From: Mediterraneibacter gnavus ATCC 29149
Lineage (GTDB): Bacteria; Bacillota; Clostridia; Lachnospirales; Lachnospiraceae
Assembly (NCBI RefSeq): GCF_008121495.1
Contig: NZ_CP043051.1
Location: 3,057,001-3,121,000, forward strand
Direction of reading: 5' to 3'
Length of the DNA stretch: 64,000 nt
Part shown: positions 50,765-59,597 of the stretch, one piece after another
Layout: every line of letters starts with the position of its first letter
Numbering within the stretch: position 1 is the first letter of the stretch
The notes under the pieces: model-generated
Told to the model about the DNA's origin: nothing
Seen by the model: the letters and a program-made list of their open reading frames with translations, nothing else
Database searches by the model: none
Translations under genes and position numbers: made by a program

Positions 50765-51082
50765 TTATTGTGGAAATTCTGTTGTGTAATACGGGATGAT
50801 CAAATGTTCTCCGGTTTGTATGGTTTCAGATTCCAGCTGATTGATCTGTTTCAATTCTTTGATGTATTCTTTCACAGCTGTTTCAGATTCTGAGTCTATA
50901 TGGCGTTCTGCAAGGCTCCACAAAGAGTCTCCCTCCTGGATTACAATGCTTTTGTAGCATTTGAATTGCACAGGCTCTTCCGTTCTTGAATTCTGTGCAA
51001 AAGACAGAAAGCTTCCAAATAAAAAGCACCCGCAAAATAAAATAAGTGTAATAACTGCTGACATCTTTTTCTTTTTTCTCAT
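50765..51082 (-). CDS. yneA: YneA-like SOS cell-division suppressor (membrane-anchored LysM protein)
   Basis: 105 residues, the same size and plan as Bacillus YneA: a basic start (RKKKK), one membrane helix (about residues 7-28), a short extracellular linker and a LysM domain (KSIVIQEGDSLWSLAERHI, then INQLESETIQTGEHLIIPYY). YneA halts division after DNA damage. The promoter carries two LexA-type boxes, and lexA lies 3.8 kb away, beyond an ABC transporter pair. ATG 51082 follows AGGGGG; a longer frame lacks an SD and would begin near the SOS box. Sequence identity to YneA is low by eye; the regulation is the stronger argument. Confidence 0.8.
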   Translation of the reverse strand: MRKKKKMSAVITLILFCGCFLFGSFLSFAQNSRTEEPVQFKCYKSIVIQEGDSLWSLAERHIDSESETAVKEYIKELKQINQLESETIQTGEHLIIPYYTTEFPQ

Positions 51083-51118
51083 TGTAAAATCCCCCTGAAC
51101 ATAATGAAACAAGCAAAA

Positions 51119-51174
51119 AGAACATACGTTCTTACTACACAAAGAAGTATATCACCAGAACGTATGTTTGTCAA
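51119..51174 (-). promoter_or_regulatory. SOS promoter with two LexA boxes
   Basis: On the minus strand TTGACA (51169-51174), 17 bases, TATACT (51146-51151). One box, AAACATACGTTC (51158-51169 complement), fills the spacer. A perfect one, AGAACATACGTTCT (51119-51132), lies just after the transcription start. Both match the Gram-positive GAAC-N4-GTTC LexA motif; centres are 38 bp apart. Confidence 0.85.
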
Positions 51175-51203
51175 CTAGGTTATTATCTGTTTTTTTGGAA
51201 AGA

Positions 51204-53006
51204 CTACTCTTCTGCTGTTATGGTTTCCAGGTTTGCAAATTGGGAGTGATACAGCTTCTGATAGGTACCGTTTTTTCTTAAGAGTTCTTCATGCGTTCCC
51301 TGCTCAATGATATTTCCGTTATCTACGACCAGGATCAGTTCGGCATTGCGTATCGTTGAAAGCCGGTGGGCAATGACAAAAGAGGTTCGCCCTGCCATGA
51401 CTTTCTGCATTGCGTCCTGGAGCATCCGTTCCAGACGGGTATCGACTGCTGATGTAGCTTCGTCGAGAATCAGAATCCTCGGGTTTTTTAAAATAGCTCT
51501 TGCGATTGTGAGAAGCTGTTTTTCTCCCTGAGAAATATTGTTGGACTCTTCATTGATCATAGAGTCATAGCCATGGCTCAGCGTAGAAATATAATGGTGG
51601 ATATTTGCCATTTTTGCTGCGTCAACTACTTCGTCTTTTCGGGCAGTCAAAGATCCGTAACGGATGTTTTCAAAAATACTGCCGGAAAACAGCCAGGTAT
51701 CCTGAAGAACGAGAGAAAACAGGCTGCGAAGATCACTTCGGTCCATGTCCCGGATATCAATTCCGTCAATTTTGATGGATCCGCCGTTCACATCGTAGAA
51801 ACGAAGCAGCAGATTCATCAGCGTGGTCTTTCCGGCACCGGTAGGCCCGACAATCGCAACCATTTGTCCGGACTGTACCCAGAAGCTGACATCTTTCATC
51901 AAAAGTTCATCTGTGTAACCAAACTGCACGTGGTCAAATGTTACGTTTCCCTGAATTTGGGAGACATCAATCTTAACACTGCCTTTTTGTACCTCTTCTG
52001 TTTCATTTAACAGCGTAAAAATCCGGTTCATGGCAGCATAGGCGGACTGTACCTGGGAAGACAGCTGAGATACCTGGGATAACGGATCATTGATCTGCCA
52101 GATATAACGGATAAATGCCTGCAGATTCCCTACGGTGACAGAACCGTTTATGACAAAAAAGCTTCCCATGACGGCAATGCTTCCAATCGTCAGATAGGTG
52201 ACGAGGGATACAAACGGCGAAATCAAGGAAGAAAGGAACTGAGCCTTAAATGCGGCATCTGCCATCTTTTGATTGACTGCAGAAAATCTGTTGCAGGAAT
52301 CTTTCTGTCGGTTGAAAAGGAGAATTTCGTTAAATCCGCCGTATAATTCTGTAATCGTTCCGTTCAACTCTCCTACCATCTCCTGCTGCAGATCAAACAG
52401 TTTTTGTGAACGTTTTACAAATCCAAATGTGATCAGTATGGTCAGAGGAATAATCAAAAGTGCTGTCAGTGCCATCCAGACATTGATGGAAAACATCATG
52501 AAGATGACAAACAGGAAGGTGAGGATTGCTGCAAATACGCGGGAAAGCGTTTGCTGGAGTGCATTACTCAGTGTATCGACGTCGTTTGTAACACTGCTTA
52601 AAATATCTCCAAATGCGTGGTCATCAAAATATTTGACCGGGAGACGCTGGATTTTTTTCTGCAGTGCATTGCGGATGTCATGCATAGTTTTCTGAATGGC
52701 GTCTGTGAGGAAAACTGATGTAATCAGCTGTGAGATCGTCTTTAGGATGTACAGACACAACAGAATCCCCATAAAACGGAACAGGATTGAAAATTGAACG
52801 TGCGCTCCCGGGACTCCCTGCAGGATTTTCGCACCGTCACTGGCAAGCTGCGTGGTGATCTTTCCTTCCATCATAGGATTCAGGGCAAATGTCAGATTGG
52901 TCACTATGATCATAAACAGTGCGATCGACAACCTGATACGGTATGGACGGACGAACCCGAGCAGTTCACGGATACAGTTTCGAAAGGTCAGTTTATTCTC
53001 AGGCAT
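51204..53006 (-). CDS. ABC exporter half-transporter, subunit 2 (ABCB/multidrug type)
   Basis: 600 residues: six membrane helices (about residues 18-310) then an ATPase domain with Walker A GPTGAGKTT, Q-loop LVLQDTWLF, signature NISQGEKQ, Walker B ILILDEATSAVD and the switch His in VIAHRLST. The signature motif reads SQGEK in place of SGGQK, consistent with one degenerate half of a heterodimer. Its ATG lies inside the end of the preceding half-transporter (eight-base overlap). Likely drug or lipid/peptide export; substrate unknown. Confidence 0.9.
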   Translation of the reverse strand: MPENKLTFRNCIRELLGFVRPYRIRLSIALFMIIVTNLTFALNPMMEGKITTQLASDGAKILQGVPGAHVQFSILFRFMGILLCLYILKTISQLITSVFLTDAIQKTMHDIRNALQKKIQRLPVKYFDDHAFGDILSSVTNDVDTLSNALQQTLSRVFAAILTFLFVIFMMFSINVWMALTALLIIPLTILITFGFVKRSQKLFDLQQEMVGELNGTITELYGGFNEILLFNRQKDSCNRFSAVNQKMADAAFKAQFLSSLISPFVSLVTYLTIGSIAVMGSFFVINGSVTVGNLQAFIRYIWQINDPLSQVSQLSSQVQSAYAAMNRIFTLLNETEEVQKGSVKIDVSQIQGNVTFDHVQFGYTDELLMKDVSFWVQSGQMVAIVGPTGAGKTTLMNLLLRFYDVNGGSIKIDGIDIRDMDRSDLRSLFSLVLQDTWLFSGSIFENIRYGSLTARKDEVVDAAKMANIHHYISTLSHGYDSMINEESNNISQGEKQLLTIARAILKNPRILILDEATSAVDTRLERMLQDAMQKVMAGRTSFVIAHRLSTIRNAELILVVDNGNIIEQGTHEELLRKNGTYQKLYHSQFANLETITAEE

Positions 53007-54738
53007 AAGTCAATTCCTCCTTGCTCAGCTGGGAAGCTGCAATTTCGTAATAAATCGGACAGGATGCAAGCAGCTCCCTGTGAGTTCCGATTCCGGCAAT
53101 TTTGCCTTCATCCAGAACTACGATCTTATCTGCGTCCAGAATCGTAGAAACCCGTTGTGCCACAAGAAAGACGATGGCGTTTTTAATCTCCGGTTTCAGA
53201 GCTTTTCTAAGTCGGGCATCTGTCTTAAAATCCAGAGCAGAAAAGGAATCGTCATAGATGTAGATCTCCGGCTTTCGGATCAAAGCACGGGCGATCGACA
53301 GACGCTGTTTCTGACCGCCGGAGACATTGGTTGCTCCTTCAACGATCTGTTCCTGGAACTGATGTGGTTTTTCCATAATAAAATCATATGCCTGGGCAAT
53401 CTTTGCGGCATGAATGATTTCATCCATTGTGGCATCCGGTTTTCCAAAGCGGATATTTTCTTCGATTGTTCCGGAAAACAGGTGTGCTTTCTGCGGAACA
53501 AATCCGATTTTACTTCGAAGAGCATTGATATCCAGATCTTCGATTTTTTGACCGTCAATGTAAATATTTCCAGAAGCGCGGTCATAAAATCTTGGAATTA
53601 GCTGGATCAGGGAGCTTTTTCCGGAACCTGTGCTTCCGATAAAGGCAACGGTCTCTCCGCTTTTTGCGGAAAAAGAAATATCTTTCAGTACAGCTTCCTC
53701 TCCATCCGGGTAAACGAAATCCACATGCTCGAAGATCACGCTGTGTTCACCGGACCCAGAATCTGTCTGAGCATTCCCGGGATGATTTTCAATTGAAGTT
53801 TCTGTATTCAATACGGCCATAATTCGCTTTGCAGAGATGCTGGCTCTCGGATACAGCATAAAAACCATACAGAAAAGCATGACAGAAAACATAGCATGAA
53901 ACAGATATTCCATGAAAGCCACCAGCTTTCCGACCTGCAGAGTCTGTGCATCGATCATGTTTGCTGCTGTCAGATAGATACACAAAGCGGCCAGATTCAT
54001 CAAAAGGAAAAAGACCGGTTCTGTGGAAGACATCAGCTTGAACAGATTTTGAGATTGTTTCATGAAGTAGCTGTTTTCACTGTCAAAGCGTTCGGATTCG
54101 TAGCCATCATTGTTAAAAGAGCGAATCACACGGATTCCGGTGAGATTTTCACGGAAGATGCGATTGATACGATCCAGAGAATTCTGTTGTCTGTCACTGA
54201 GCGGTCCCGATATTTTTCCTACGATCACAACGCCCAGGATGATTACAGGGACGGTGGATGCAATGATCAAAGAGAGATTCAAAGAGGAACGGATCGTCAG
54301 AGTGAAGCTGACAATGATCATGATCGGTGTCAAAAGTGCGGTCCGTAAAATCACATTCAAAAACGTCATGATCTGAAATGCATCATTGTTTGTCCGGGTG
54401 ATCAAAGAAGCGATACCAAACTGATTCATCTCATTGTGTGAGAATGTCTGTACTTTCTGAAATACATCTTCTCTGATATCCCGTGTTACAGATGTGGAAA
54501 TTTTGGCACAGCAGTATCCAAGCAGGATCGTTCCGGATACACCGATCAAAGAAATCACTGCGATCACGATTCCCATGCGGATTAAATACTGTTTGTCCTG
54601 ATTCATGATCCCATTATCGATCATTTCAGATACGATCGTCGGAATGCCAAGCTCTACAAGTGCAAATCCGAATACGGAAATAATATTTAAAACAAACAGC
54701 TTCTTGTATCGCTTCAGGTAGTGAAGAATAAGTTGCAT
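52999..54738 (-). CDS. ABC exporter half-transporter, subunit 1 (ABCB/multidrug type)
   Basis: 579 residues: six membrane helices then an ATPase domain with Walker A GSTGSGKSS, Q-loop FVPQKAHLF, signature NVSGGQKQR and switch region LVAQRVST. The Walker B region reads IYIYDDSFSALD, where the usual catalytic Glu after the Asp is Asp, and the switch His is Gln; both are typical of the non-canonical site of heterodimeric exporters such as TM287/BmrC. ATG 54738 follows a perfect AGGAGGT; the frame extends upstream without support. It is the first gene of the pair. Confidence 0.9.
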   Translation of the reverse strand: MQLILHYLKRYKKLFVLNIISVFGFALVELGIPTIVSEMIDNGIMNQDKQYLIRMGIVIAVISLIGVSGTILLGYCCAKISTSVTRDIREDVFQKVQTFSHNEMNQFGIASLITRTNNDAFQIMTFLNVILRTALLTPIMIIVSFTLTIRSSLNLSLIIASTVPVIILGVVIVGKISGPLSDRQQNSLDRINRIFRENLTGIRVIRSFNNDGYESERFDSENSYFMKQSQNLFKLMSSTEPVFFLLMNLAALCIYLTAANMIDAQTLQVGKLVAFMEYLFHAMFSVMLFCMVFMLYPRASISAKRIMAVLNTETSIENHPGNAQTDSGSGEHSVIFEHVDFVYPDGEEAVLKDISFSAKSGETVAFIGSTGSGKSSLIQLIPRFYDRASGNIYIDGQKIEDLDINALRSKIGFVPQKAHLFSGTIEENIRFGKPDATMDEIIHAAKIAQAYDFIMEKPHQFQEQIVEGATNVSGGQKQRLSIARALIRKPEIYIYDDSFSALDFKTDARLRKALKPEIKNAIVFLVAQRVSTILDADKIVVLDEGKIAGIGTHRELLASCPIYYEIAASQLSKEELTYA

Positions 54739-54780
54739 AAGTAGATTACCTCCTAAAAAAAGTATGTCTGTTTTAGTCAC

Positions 54781-54807
54781 CTTATCTACAATAAACTATA
54801 GAGTAAG
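54781..54807. promoter_or_regulatory. Imperfect dyad upstream of the ABC exporter
   Basis: CTTATCTA and TAGAGTAAG (one extra base) face each other around ten bases, next to a TTGACC on the minus strand. I cannot place a convincing -10, so this is a candidate operator only. Confidence 0.35.
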
Positions 54808-54854
54808 ACGATGGTCAAGCAGAAAACAAAAAATCATAAGAAAATATAGAAATC

Positions 54855-54880
54855 GAACATAGTTTCCAAACAAATGTTTG
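54855..54880 (+). promoter_or_regulatory. Two LexA boxes upstream of lexA
   Basis: GAACATAGTTTC (54855-54866) is an imperfect GAAC-N4-GTTC box, and CAAACAAATGTTTG (54867-54880) is a perfect palindrome with AAAC/GTTT half-sites. They are adjacent, and the second overlaps the -35 of lexA, as expected for autorepression. Confidence 0.7.
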
Positions 54881-54906
54881 ATTTTTGCAGTGTGCTATGA
54901 TAAAAT
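54878..54906 (+). promoter_or_regulatory. lexA promoter
   Basis: TTGATT (54878-54883), 17 bases, TAAAAT (54901-54906), with TGA before the -10. Confidence 0.65.
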
Positions 54907-54948
54907 GAACTAAATAATGAGTCGGAAAGAACTTGCAGGAGGGTTATT

Positions 54949-55566
54949 ATGTCAAAAGGAACGATTACAGATAAGCAGAGAGAGATTTTAGAATATATCA
55001 AATCACAGATATTAGAGCGCGGGTTTCCACCGGCAGTACGTGAGATTTGTGAGGCAGTGAATCTGAAGTCCACGTCTTCCGTACATTCTCATCTGGAGAC
55101 ACTGGAGAGAAACGGGTATATCCACAGAGATCCTACGAAGCCAAGAGCGATTGAGATTCTGGACGATGAATTTAATCTTCTCAGAAGAGAGGTTGTCAAT
55201 GTCCCTCTGATCGGGCGTGTGGCTGCCGGGGAGCCGCTTCTGGCACAGGAGAATATTGAGAACTACTTCCCGATACCGGTAGAGATGATGCCAAATAAGC
55301 AGACGTTTCTTCTGGAGGTAAAAGGAGAAAGCATGGTCAATGCCGGCATTCTGGATGGAGATATGGTTCTTGTTCAGGAAGAACATACGGCAGAAAATGG
55401 AGATATGGTGGTTGCATTGATTGAGGATGGTGCGACTGTGAAGACCTTCTATCGGGAAGAAGGAATCATCCGCCTTCAGCCGGAGAATGATTTTATGGAT
55501 CCAATCATCGTAAAAGATGTTTCCATTATCGGAAAAGTCATTGGAGTATTTCGCTTCTTCCGGTAG
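54949..55566 (+). CDS. lexA: SOS repressor LexA
   Basis: 205 residues. The winged helix-turn-helix (REICEAVNLKSTSSVHSHLE) is followed by the autocleavage site in GRVAAGEP, between Ala93 and Gly94. The catalytic dyad is Ser128 in GESMVNAG and Lys165 in GATVKTFY. LexA represses DNA-damage genes and is cleaved with RecA. The ATG follows GCAGGAGGG. LexA boxes are present in front of itself and of the YneA-like gene, and a good terminator follows. Confidence 0.97.
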   Translation: MSKGTITDKQREILEYIKSQILERGFPPAVREICEAVNLKSTSSVHSHLETLERNGYIHRDPTKPRAIEILDDEFNLLRREVVNVPLIGRVAAGEPLLAQENIENYFPIPVEMMPNKQTFLLEVKGESMVNAGILDGDMVLVQEEHTAENGDMVVALIEDGATVKTFYREEGIIRLQPENDFMDPIIVKDVSIIGKVIGVFRFFR

Positions 55567-55582
55567 ACGGATACATTATTAT

Positions 55583-55631
55583 AAAAGCGGGAATCAGACG
55601 ACGCTTACATCAGACTGATTCCCGCTTTTTT
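55583..55631. terminator. Bidirectional terminator between lexA and rsfS
   Basis: AAAAGCGGGAATCAG pairs with CTGATTCCCGCTTTT around a 17-base loop, with T-runs on both strands, between convergent genes. Confidence 0.9.
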
Positions 55632-55649
55632 ACTGATCTTCTATTCTTT

Positions 55650-56000
55650 TTACAACTCAGAAAAATCTACATGCTTTCCGTCTCTCCAGATACGTTCCAG
55701 ATCATAAAACAGACGGTTTTCTTTGTCGAAAACATGGACGATGATCTCGCCGAAATCCATCAGCACCCAGTTTCCGGAGCCATATCCTTCTCTCTGTTTC
55801 ATTTCATATCCGGCTTTTGAAAGTTCTTCTTCCACGTTGTCTACCAGTGCACGTACCTGGCTTTCACTGTTTCCGTTTGCAATGATAAAATAATCTGCAA
55901 GGACGGAAACCTGAGAGATATCAATTACCTGGATATCCTCGCCTTTTTTATCGTCCAGTGCCTGATAAGCAAGACGTGCCATAAGTTTTGACTGTTCCAT
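55650..56000 (-). CDS. rsfS: Ribosomal silencing factor RsfS
   Basis: 116 residues. KKGEDIQVIDISQVSVLADYFIIANG and NWVLMDFGEIIVHVFD are the family signatures. RsfS binds ribosomal protein L14 and blocks subunit joining in starvation. It is the last gene of the obgE-yhbY-nadD-yqeK-rsfS run, the typical Firmicute order. Confidence 0.95.
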   Translation of the reverse strand: MEQSKLMARLAYQALDDKKGEDIQVIDISQVSVLADYFIIANGNSESQVRALVDNVEEELSKAGYEMKQREGYGSGNWVLMDFGEIIVHVFDKENRLFYDLERIWRDGKHVDFSEL

Positions 56001-56035
56001 AATTTGTTCTCCTTTCCGGATTGTCCGATATCCCT

Positions 56036-56620
56036 TTACAGGGATATTGCGGCTTTATTTTTATAATACTGACAGGTTTTTTCTGTCATAGGATCTACTT
56101 TTCTTCCGGCTCTTTTTAAGAATGCCAGAGTTGATTCTGCTGTCATGCAGACAGCGGTGTCGATGTCATCAAATGCGGCAGTTCGCACTTCGGCCAGCCC
56201 CGGAATCTTTTTTCTTCCGGGTTCGATATAATCTGCCAGATAGACGATTTTTTCAATCATGGTCATGGCCGGACGCCCGGTTGTGTGATAGGTGATCGCA
56301 TCCAGGATCTCCGAATCTGTGATGCCGTATTCGTATTCTGCAAAATAGGCACCCAATCTGGCATGGATCAGCGCAGGAACCTCCAGTTCGGCATCTGACA
56401 GTTTAATGTGATGCTTCCTGCAGAGCAGGATTTGTTCATTGACGTCGCAATATTTTCCACAATCATGCAAAAGACCGGCAGTCATGGCTTTTTGGACATC
56501 CGCTCCATGGCGCATAGCCATGGAAGCAGCGGTGTACATGACGCCGAGAGTGTGGATATAACGTTCTTCTTTCAGCTTCTTTTCAAGCTTTTTGCGGATG
56601 GCAGTTAATTCAGTTGTCAT
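56036..56620 (-). CDS. yqeK: HD-domain hydrolase YqeK (symmetrical Ap4A hydrolase type)
   Basis: 194 residues. HTLGVMYTAASMAMRHGAD then LLHDCGKYCDVNEQI supply the HD metal motif, with further metal histidines at ALIHARLGAYFAE and ITYHTTGR. Members of this family cleave diadenosine tetraphosphate to two ADP. The start overlaps nadD by four bases. Confidence 0.93.
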   Translation of the reverse strand: MTTELTAIRKKLEKKLKEERYIHTLGVMYTAASMAMRHGADVQKAMTAGLLHDCGKYCDVNEQILLCRKHHIKLSDAELEVPALIHARLGAYFAEYEYGITDSEILDAITYHTTGRPAMTMIEKIVYLADYIEPGRKKIPGLAEVRTAAFDDIDTAVCMTAESTLAFLKRAGRKVDPMTEKTCQYYKNKAAISL

Positions 56621-57240
56621 GACCTCTCCTCTTCTCTTTTGGTATATAATTGCAGTTTTTGAATATAATCTGCAACAGAATCCGGAACCATATAGCGGAT
56701 CGAACGATTTTGGGCAGCACGATTTCGGATCGTTGTCGATGAAATCTCCAGAAGCGGTGCCTGTAAAAGTTCGATCTTTGCCTGGTAATTCGTTTCCAGA
56801 TACTGAATCTGACGCTGCATATCAAAAGAATCTTTATCATCCCGCATTGCTGCCAGAATGGTACAGGATGGAAAAATCTCTTTGAAATATTTCCATTGTT
56901 CGATGGAAAAGAGAGAATCCGCTCCAAGAATAAAGAAATATTCATTCTCAGGATACAGCGCATGAAATTCCTGCAGAGTTTTATACGTGTAAGAATGACA
57001 GTCTTTTTTTGCCTCGTGAAGGGAAAGTTGAAAATGCGGGTTTTCTCTCACAGCAAGCCGCACCATTTCAACCCGGTGTGCAAGCGCTTCTTCTGTATCT
57101 TCCACTTCTTTGTGAGGCGGATTTCCGTTGGGCAGAAACCAGACTTCATCCAGATGGAACTGCTCATAGGCAAATTCACCAAGCAGCAGATGTCCGATAT
57201 GAATCGGGTCAAAGGTTCCGCCCATAATTCCGATTCTCAT
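56617..57240 (-). CDS. nadD: Nicotinate-nucleotide adenylyltransferase
   Basis: 207 residues. The nucleotidyltransferase motifs GIMGGTFDPIHIGHL and LEISSTTIRNRAAQNRSIRYMVP are intact. It forms deamido-NAD from nicotinate mononucleotide and ATP in NAD synthesis. Translation is coupled to yqeK, and yhbY lies 9 bases upstream. Confidence 0.95.
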   Translation of the reverse strand: MRIGIMGGTFDPIHIGHLLLGEFAYEQFHLDEVWFLPNGNPPHKEVEDTEEALAHRVEMVRLAVRENPHFQLSLHEAKKDCHSYTYKTLQEFHALYPENEYFFILGADSLFSIEQWKYFKEIFPSCTILAAMRDDKDSFDMQRQIQYLETNYQAKIELLQAPLLEISSTTIRNRAAQNRSIRYMVPDSVADYIQKLQLYTKREEERS

Positions 57241-57249
57241 AGAAATCTC

Positions 57250-57540
57250 CTACGGAAGTACGATTTTTTTCTTATCGTCTTTTCCTTCTTTGTACAATAC
57301 AATTTTTTTGCCGATGACCTGTACGACCTGAGAACGGGTGCGCTCAGCCACCATTTCTGCCAAAGCTCTCGGATCATCCGCACAGTTCTGCAATACACTG
57401 ATCTTGATCAGTTCACGTGCATCCAAAGCCTCGCTGATCGCCTGTGTAAGGCTTGGAGTCATGCTGGATTTTCCAATCTGAAAGATCGGATCCATGGTCA
57501 TGGCAAGACTTTTTAAATAGGCTCTCTGTTTTGTTGTCAT
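57250..57540 (-). CDS. yhbY: Ribosome assembly RNA-binding protein YhbY (CRM domain)
   Basis: 96 residues. TTKQRAYLKSLAMTMDPIFQIGKSSMTPSLTQAI and HELIKISVLQN-like LIKISVLQNC form the CRM fold, whose GxxG loop appears here as IGKSS. It associates with pre-50S particles. ATG 57540 follows AGGAGA; three more residues upstream lack support. Confidence 0.92.
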   Translation of the reverse strand: MTTKQRAYLKSLAMTMDPIFQIGKSSMTPSLTQAISEALDARELIKISVLQNCADDPRALAEMVAERTRSQVVQVIGKKIVLYKEGKDDKKKIVLP

Positions 57541-57572
57541 GATATTCAATCTCCTGTTAAAATATATGAAAT

Positions 57573-58856
57573 TTATTTATAGTAATCAAACTGCAGGCCG
57601 TACATTTTCACGGTATCGCCTTCCTGAATACCTGCTTCTTCCAATTTGTCCAGAATACCGGTTTCTTTTAAGAATTTCTGGAAGAAAGCGAATCCCTTTT
57701 CGGAATCCAGATTGGTGTAACCAAGCATCTTTTCAATTTTCGGACCTTCTACCACATAGACATCTTTTTCTTTTTCTACTGTGTAAGGAAGCTCTTCATA
57801 AATCAGTTCGTCCTCCGGGAAGAATTCCTGTTCAAATACGATCGGAGGTACATCCATAGTCTGAATCTGTTCACTTACATAGTAGAGCAGTTCTTTTAAG
57901 CCCTGTCCGGATACTCCGGAGATTGGGAATACTTTGATGCCCTGTGGCTCAAACTCCTCCTTCAGGCGCTGAATCGGATCGTCATCTTCACTGTAGATCA
58001 GATCTGTTTTATTTGCTGCGATCACCTGCGGGCGCTTTGCAATTTCAGGATTGTAGGCCTGAAGTTCAGCGTTGATCTTATAGATGTCATCTACCGGATC
58101 ACGTCCTTCTGTTCCGGCTGCGTCTACGACATGGATCATCATTTTTGTCCGCTCAATGTGACGTAAAAATTCATGTCCAAGTCCGACACCCTCGGAAGCT
58201 CCTTCGATCAGTCCCGGGATATCGGCAACGACAAATCCCTTTGCTCCCTCCAGGTCTACCACTCCAAGATTTGGATTCAGTGTTGTGAAGTGGTAGTTGG
58301 CAATCTTCGGCTGTGCATTTGTGACTCTGGAAAGGAAGGTGGATTTTCCGACATTTGGAAATCCGATCAATCCGACGTCAGCAATGACTTTCAGTTCCAG
58401 ATTGACTTCCAGTTCCATGGCAGGCTGTCCAGGCTGCGCGTATTTCGGAACCTGCATAGTAGCAGTTGCAAAATGCTGATTTCCAAGTCCGCCTTTTCCG
58501 CCTTTTAACACGATCTGTCTGCGGTTGTCTCCTGACATATCTGCAATGACTTTTCCGGTCTTGGATTCTTTGATCACGGTCCCTTCCGGAACACGAAGAA
58601 CCAGATCTTTGCCGTCCTTTCCGTGGCATTTTCTCTTGCCGCCTTCTTCTCCATCTCCGGCAGCATATTTTCGTTTGTGACGGTAATCAATCAGTGTGTT
58701 GAGTCCTTCATCTACTTCAAAAATCAGATCACCGCCTCTTCCGCCGTCTCCGCCGTCCGGACCTCCGTTTGGCACGTAAAGTTCCCGGCGGAAGCTGCAG
58801 TGTCCGTCCCCGCCTTTGCCGGAACGGATGAATATTTTCGCTCTGTCTGCAAACAT
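57573..58856 (-). CDS. obgE: GTPase Obg/CgtA
   Basis: 427 residues with three domains: the glycine-rich Obg fold (FIRSGKGGDGHCSFRRELYVPNGGPDGGDGGRGG region), the G domain with GFPNVGKST, switch region DIPGLIEGASEGVGLG and NKTDL, and the C-terminal OCT domain. It acts in 50S assembly and stress control. ATG 58856 follows GAGGA; the frame extends 15 codons further without an SD. Confidence 0.95.
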   Translation of the reverse strand: MFADRAKIFIRSGKGGDGHCSFRRELYVPNGGPDGGDGGRGGDLIFEVDEGLNTLIDYRHKRKYAAGDGEEGGKRKCHGKDGKDLVLRVPEGTVIKESKTGKVIADMSGDNRRQIVLKGGKGGLGNQHFATATMQVPKYAQPGQPAMELEVNLELKVIADVGLIGFPNVGKSTFLSRVTNAQPKIANYHFTTLNPNLGVVDLEGAKGFVVADIPGLIEGASEGVGLGHEFLRHIERTKMMIHVVDAAGTEGRDPVDDIYKINAELQAYNPEIAKRPQVIAANKTDLIYSEDDDPIQRLKEEFEPQGIKVFPISGVSGQGLKELLYYVSEQIQTMDVPPIVFEQEFFPEDELIYEELPYTVEKEKDVYVVEGPKIEKMLGYTNLDSEKGFAFFQKFLKETGILDKLEEAGIQEGDTVKMYGLQFDYYK

Positions 58857-58889
58857 TGTTTTTTCCTCTTCAAAAATTAGAATCAATTG

Positions 58890-58903
58890 TTTTGGTACCA
58901 AAA
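58890..58903. promoter_or_regulatory. Perfect 14-bp palindrome upstream of obgE
   Basis: TTTTGGTACCAAAA lies in the 110-base gap between the rpmA terminator and obgE. Its place suggests an operator for an obgE promoter, but I see no clear -10, so function is open. Confidence 0.35.
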
Positions 58904-58922
58904 TGTGTGTGGTGTTTTACGA

Positions 58923-58956
58923 AAAAGAAGCCTCAGACTAAGAAGTCTGAGGCTTT
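58923..58956 (-). terminator. Terminator between rpmA and obgE
   Basis: AAGCCTCAGACT and AGTCTGAGGCTT form a perfect 12-bp stem with a four-base loop; on the minus strand CTTTTTC follows. It separates the ribosomal-protein unit from obgE. Confidence 0.85.
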
Positions 58957-58966
58957 CTCACGGTAA

Positions 58967-59251
58967 TTATTCAGCTACCGGATAGATAGAAACCTGTTTT
59001 TTGTCTCTTCCTTTTCTTTCGAATCTGACAACACCGTCAACTAATGCGAACAATGTGTCATCTCCTCCGCGTCCTACGTTCACACCTGGGTGAATCTTTG
59101 TTCCGCGCTGTCTGTAAAGGATATTTCCGGCTTTTACGAACTGTCCGTCAGCTCTCTTTGCACCTAATCTCTTAGCTTCAGAGTCACGTCCGTTTCGTGT
59201 GGAACCAACTCCTTTTTTATGAGCAAAATACTGAAGGTTTAATTTCATCAT
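58967..59251 (-). CDS. rpmA: 50S ribosomal protein L27
   Basis: 94 residues. [19 protein letters not shown] and [15 protein letters not shown] are invariant L27 segments. The N-terminus carries the Firmicute extension KLNLQYFA, which must be removed by the Prp protease so that the mature HKKG start reaches the peptidyl-transferase centre. It follows prp after five bases. Confidence 0.97.
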   Translation of the reverse strand: MMKLNLQYFAHKKGVGSTRNGRDSEAKRLGAKRADGQFVKAGNILYRQRGTKIHPGVNVGRGGDDTLFALVDGVVRFERKGRDKKQVSIYPVAE

Positions 59252-59256
59252 GGTTG

Positions 59257-59589
59257 TTACACCTCCTTGAAAATGATATCAATGTATGGTTCATATTCGC
59301 TGTCTTCTTCTATCTCCTGTAATCCAAGAACCATAGATTTGAACAGCAGCTTGGCATCATGAGAAGGTTTTCGGATGAATCGAAATTCAATCATCCCGGT
59401 CTCTTCATCAGAAACAAGAGAAATCTTATCTGATGTGAAACGTTCAATCGAATTGAGTGTGTTGATGACCAGTACAGACACTGCCGCACAGACCACATCA
59501 CTTCCCGCTTCCGAATACCCCGCATGTCCGAGTACATCCAGACCTGCATAGTCATGATTTACTGTCTTATAAACGGTTACCTTGATCAT
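59257..59589 (-). CDS. prp: Ribosomal-processing cysteine protease Prp
   Basis: 110 residues. [20 protein letters not shown] contains the catalytic His22 and Cys34, the same numbering as in Staphylococcus. It trims the N-terminus of L27, encoded next. There is no SD before its ATG; the region after the rplU stop (TAA, then ctgtcat) is not purine-rich, so translation is probably coupled to rplU. Confidence 0.93.
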   Translation of the reverse strand: MIKVTVYKTVNHDYAGLDVLGHAGYSEAGSDVVCAAVSVLVINTLNSIERFTSDKISLVSDEETGMIEFRFIRKPSHDAKLLFKSMVLGLQEIEEDSEYEPYIDIIFKEV

Positions 59590-59597
59590 ATGACAGA

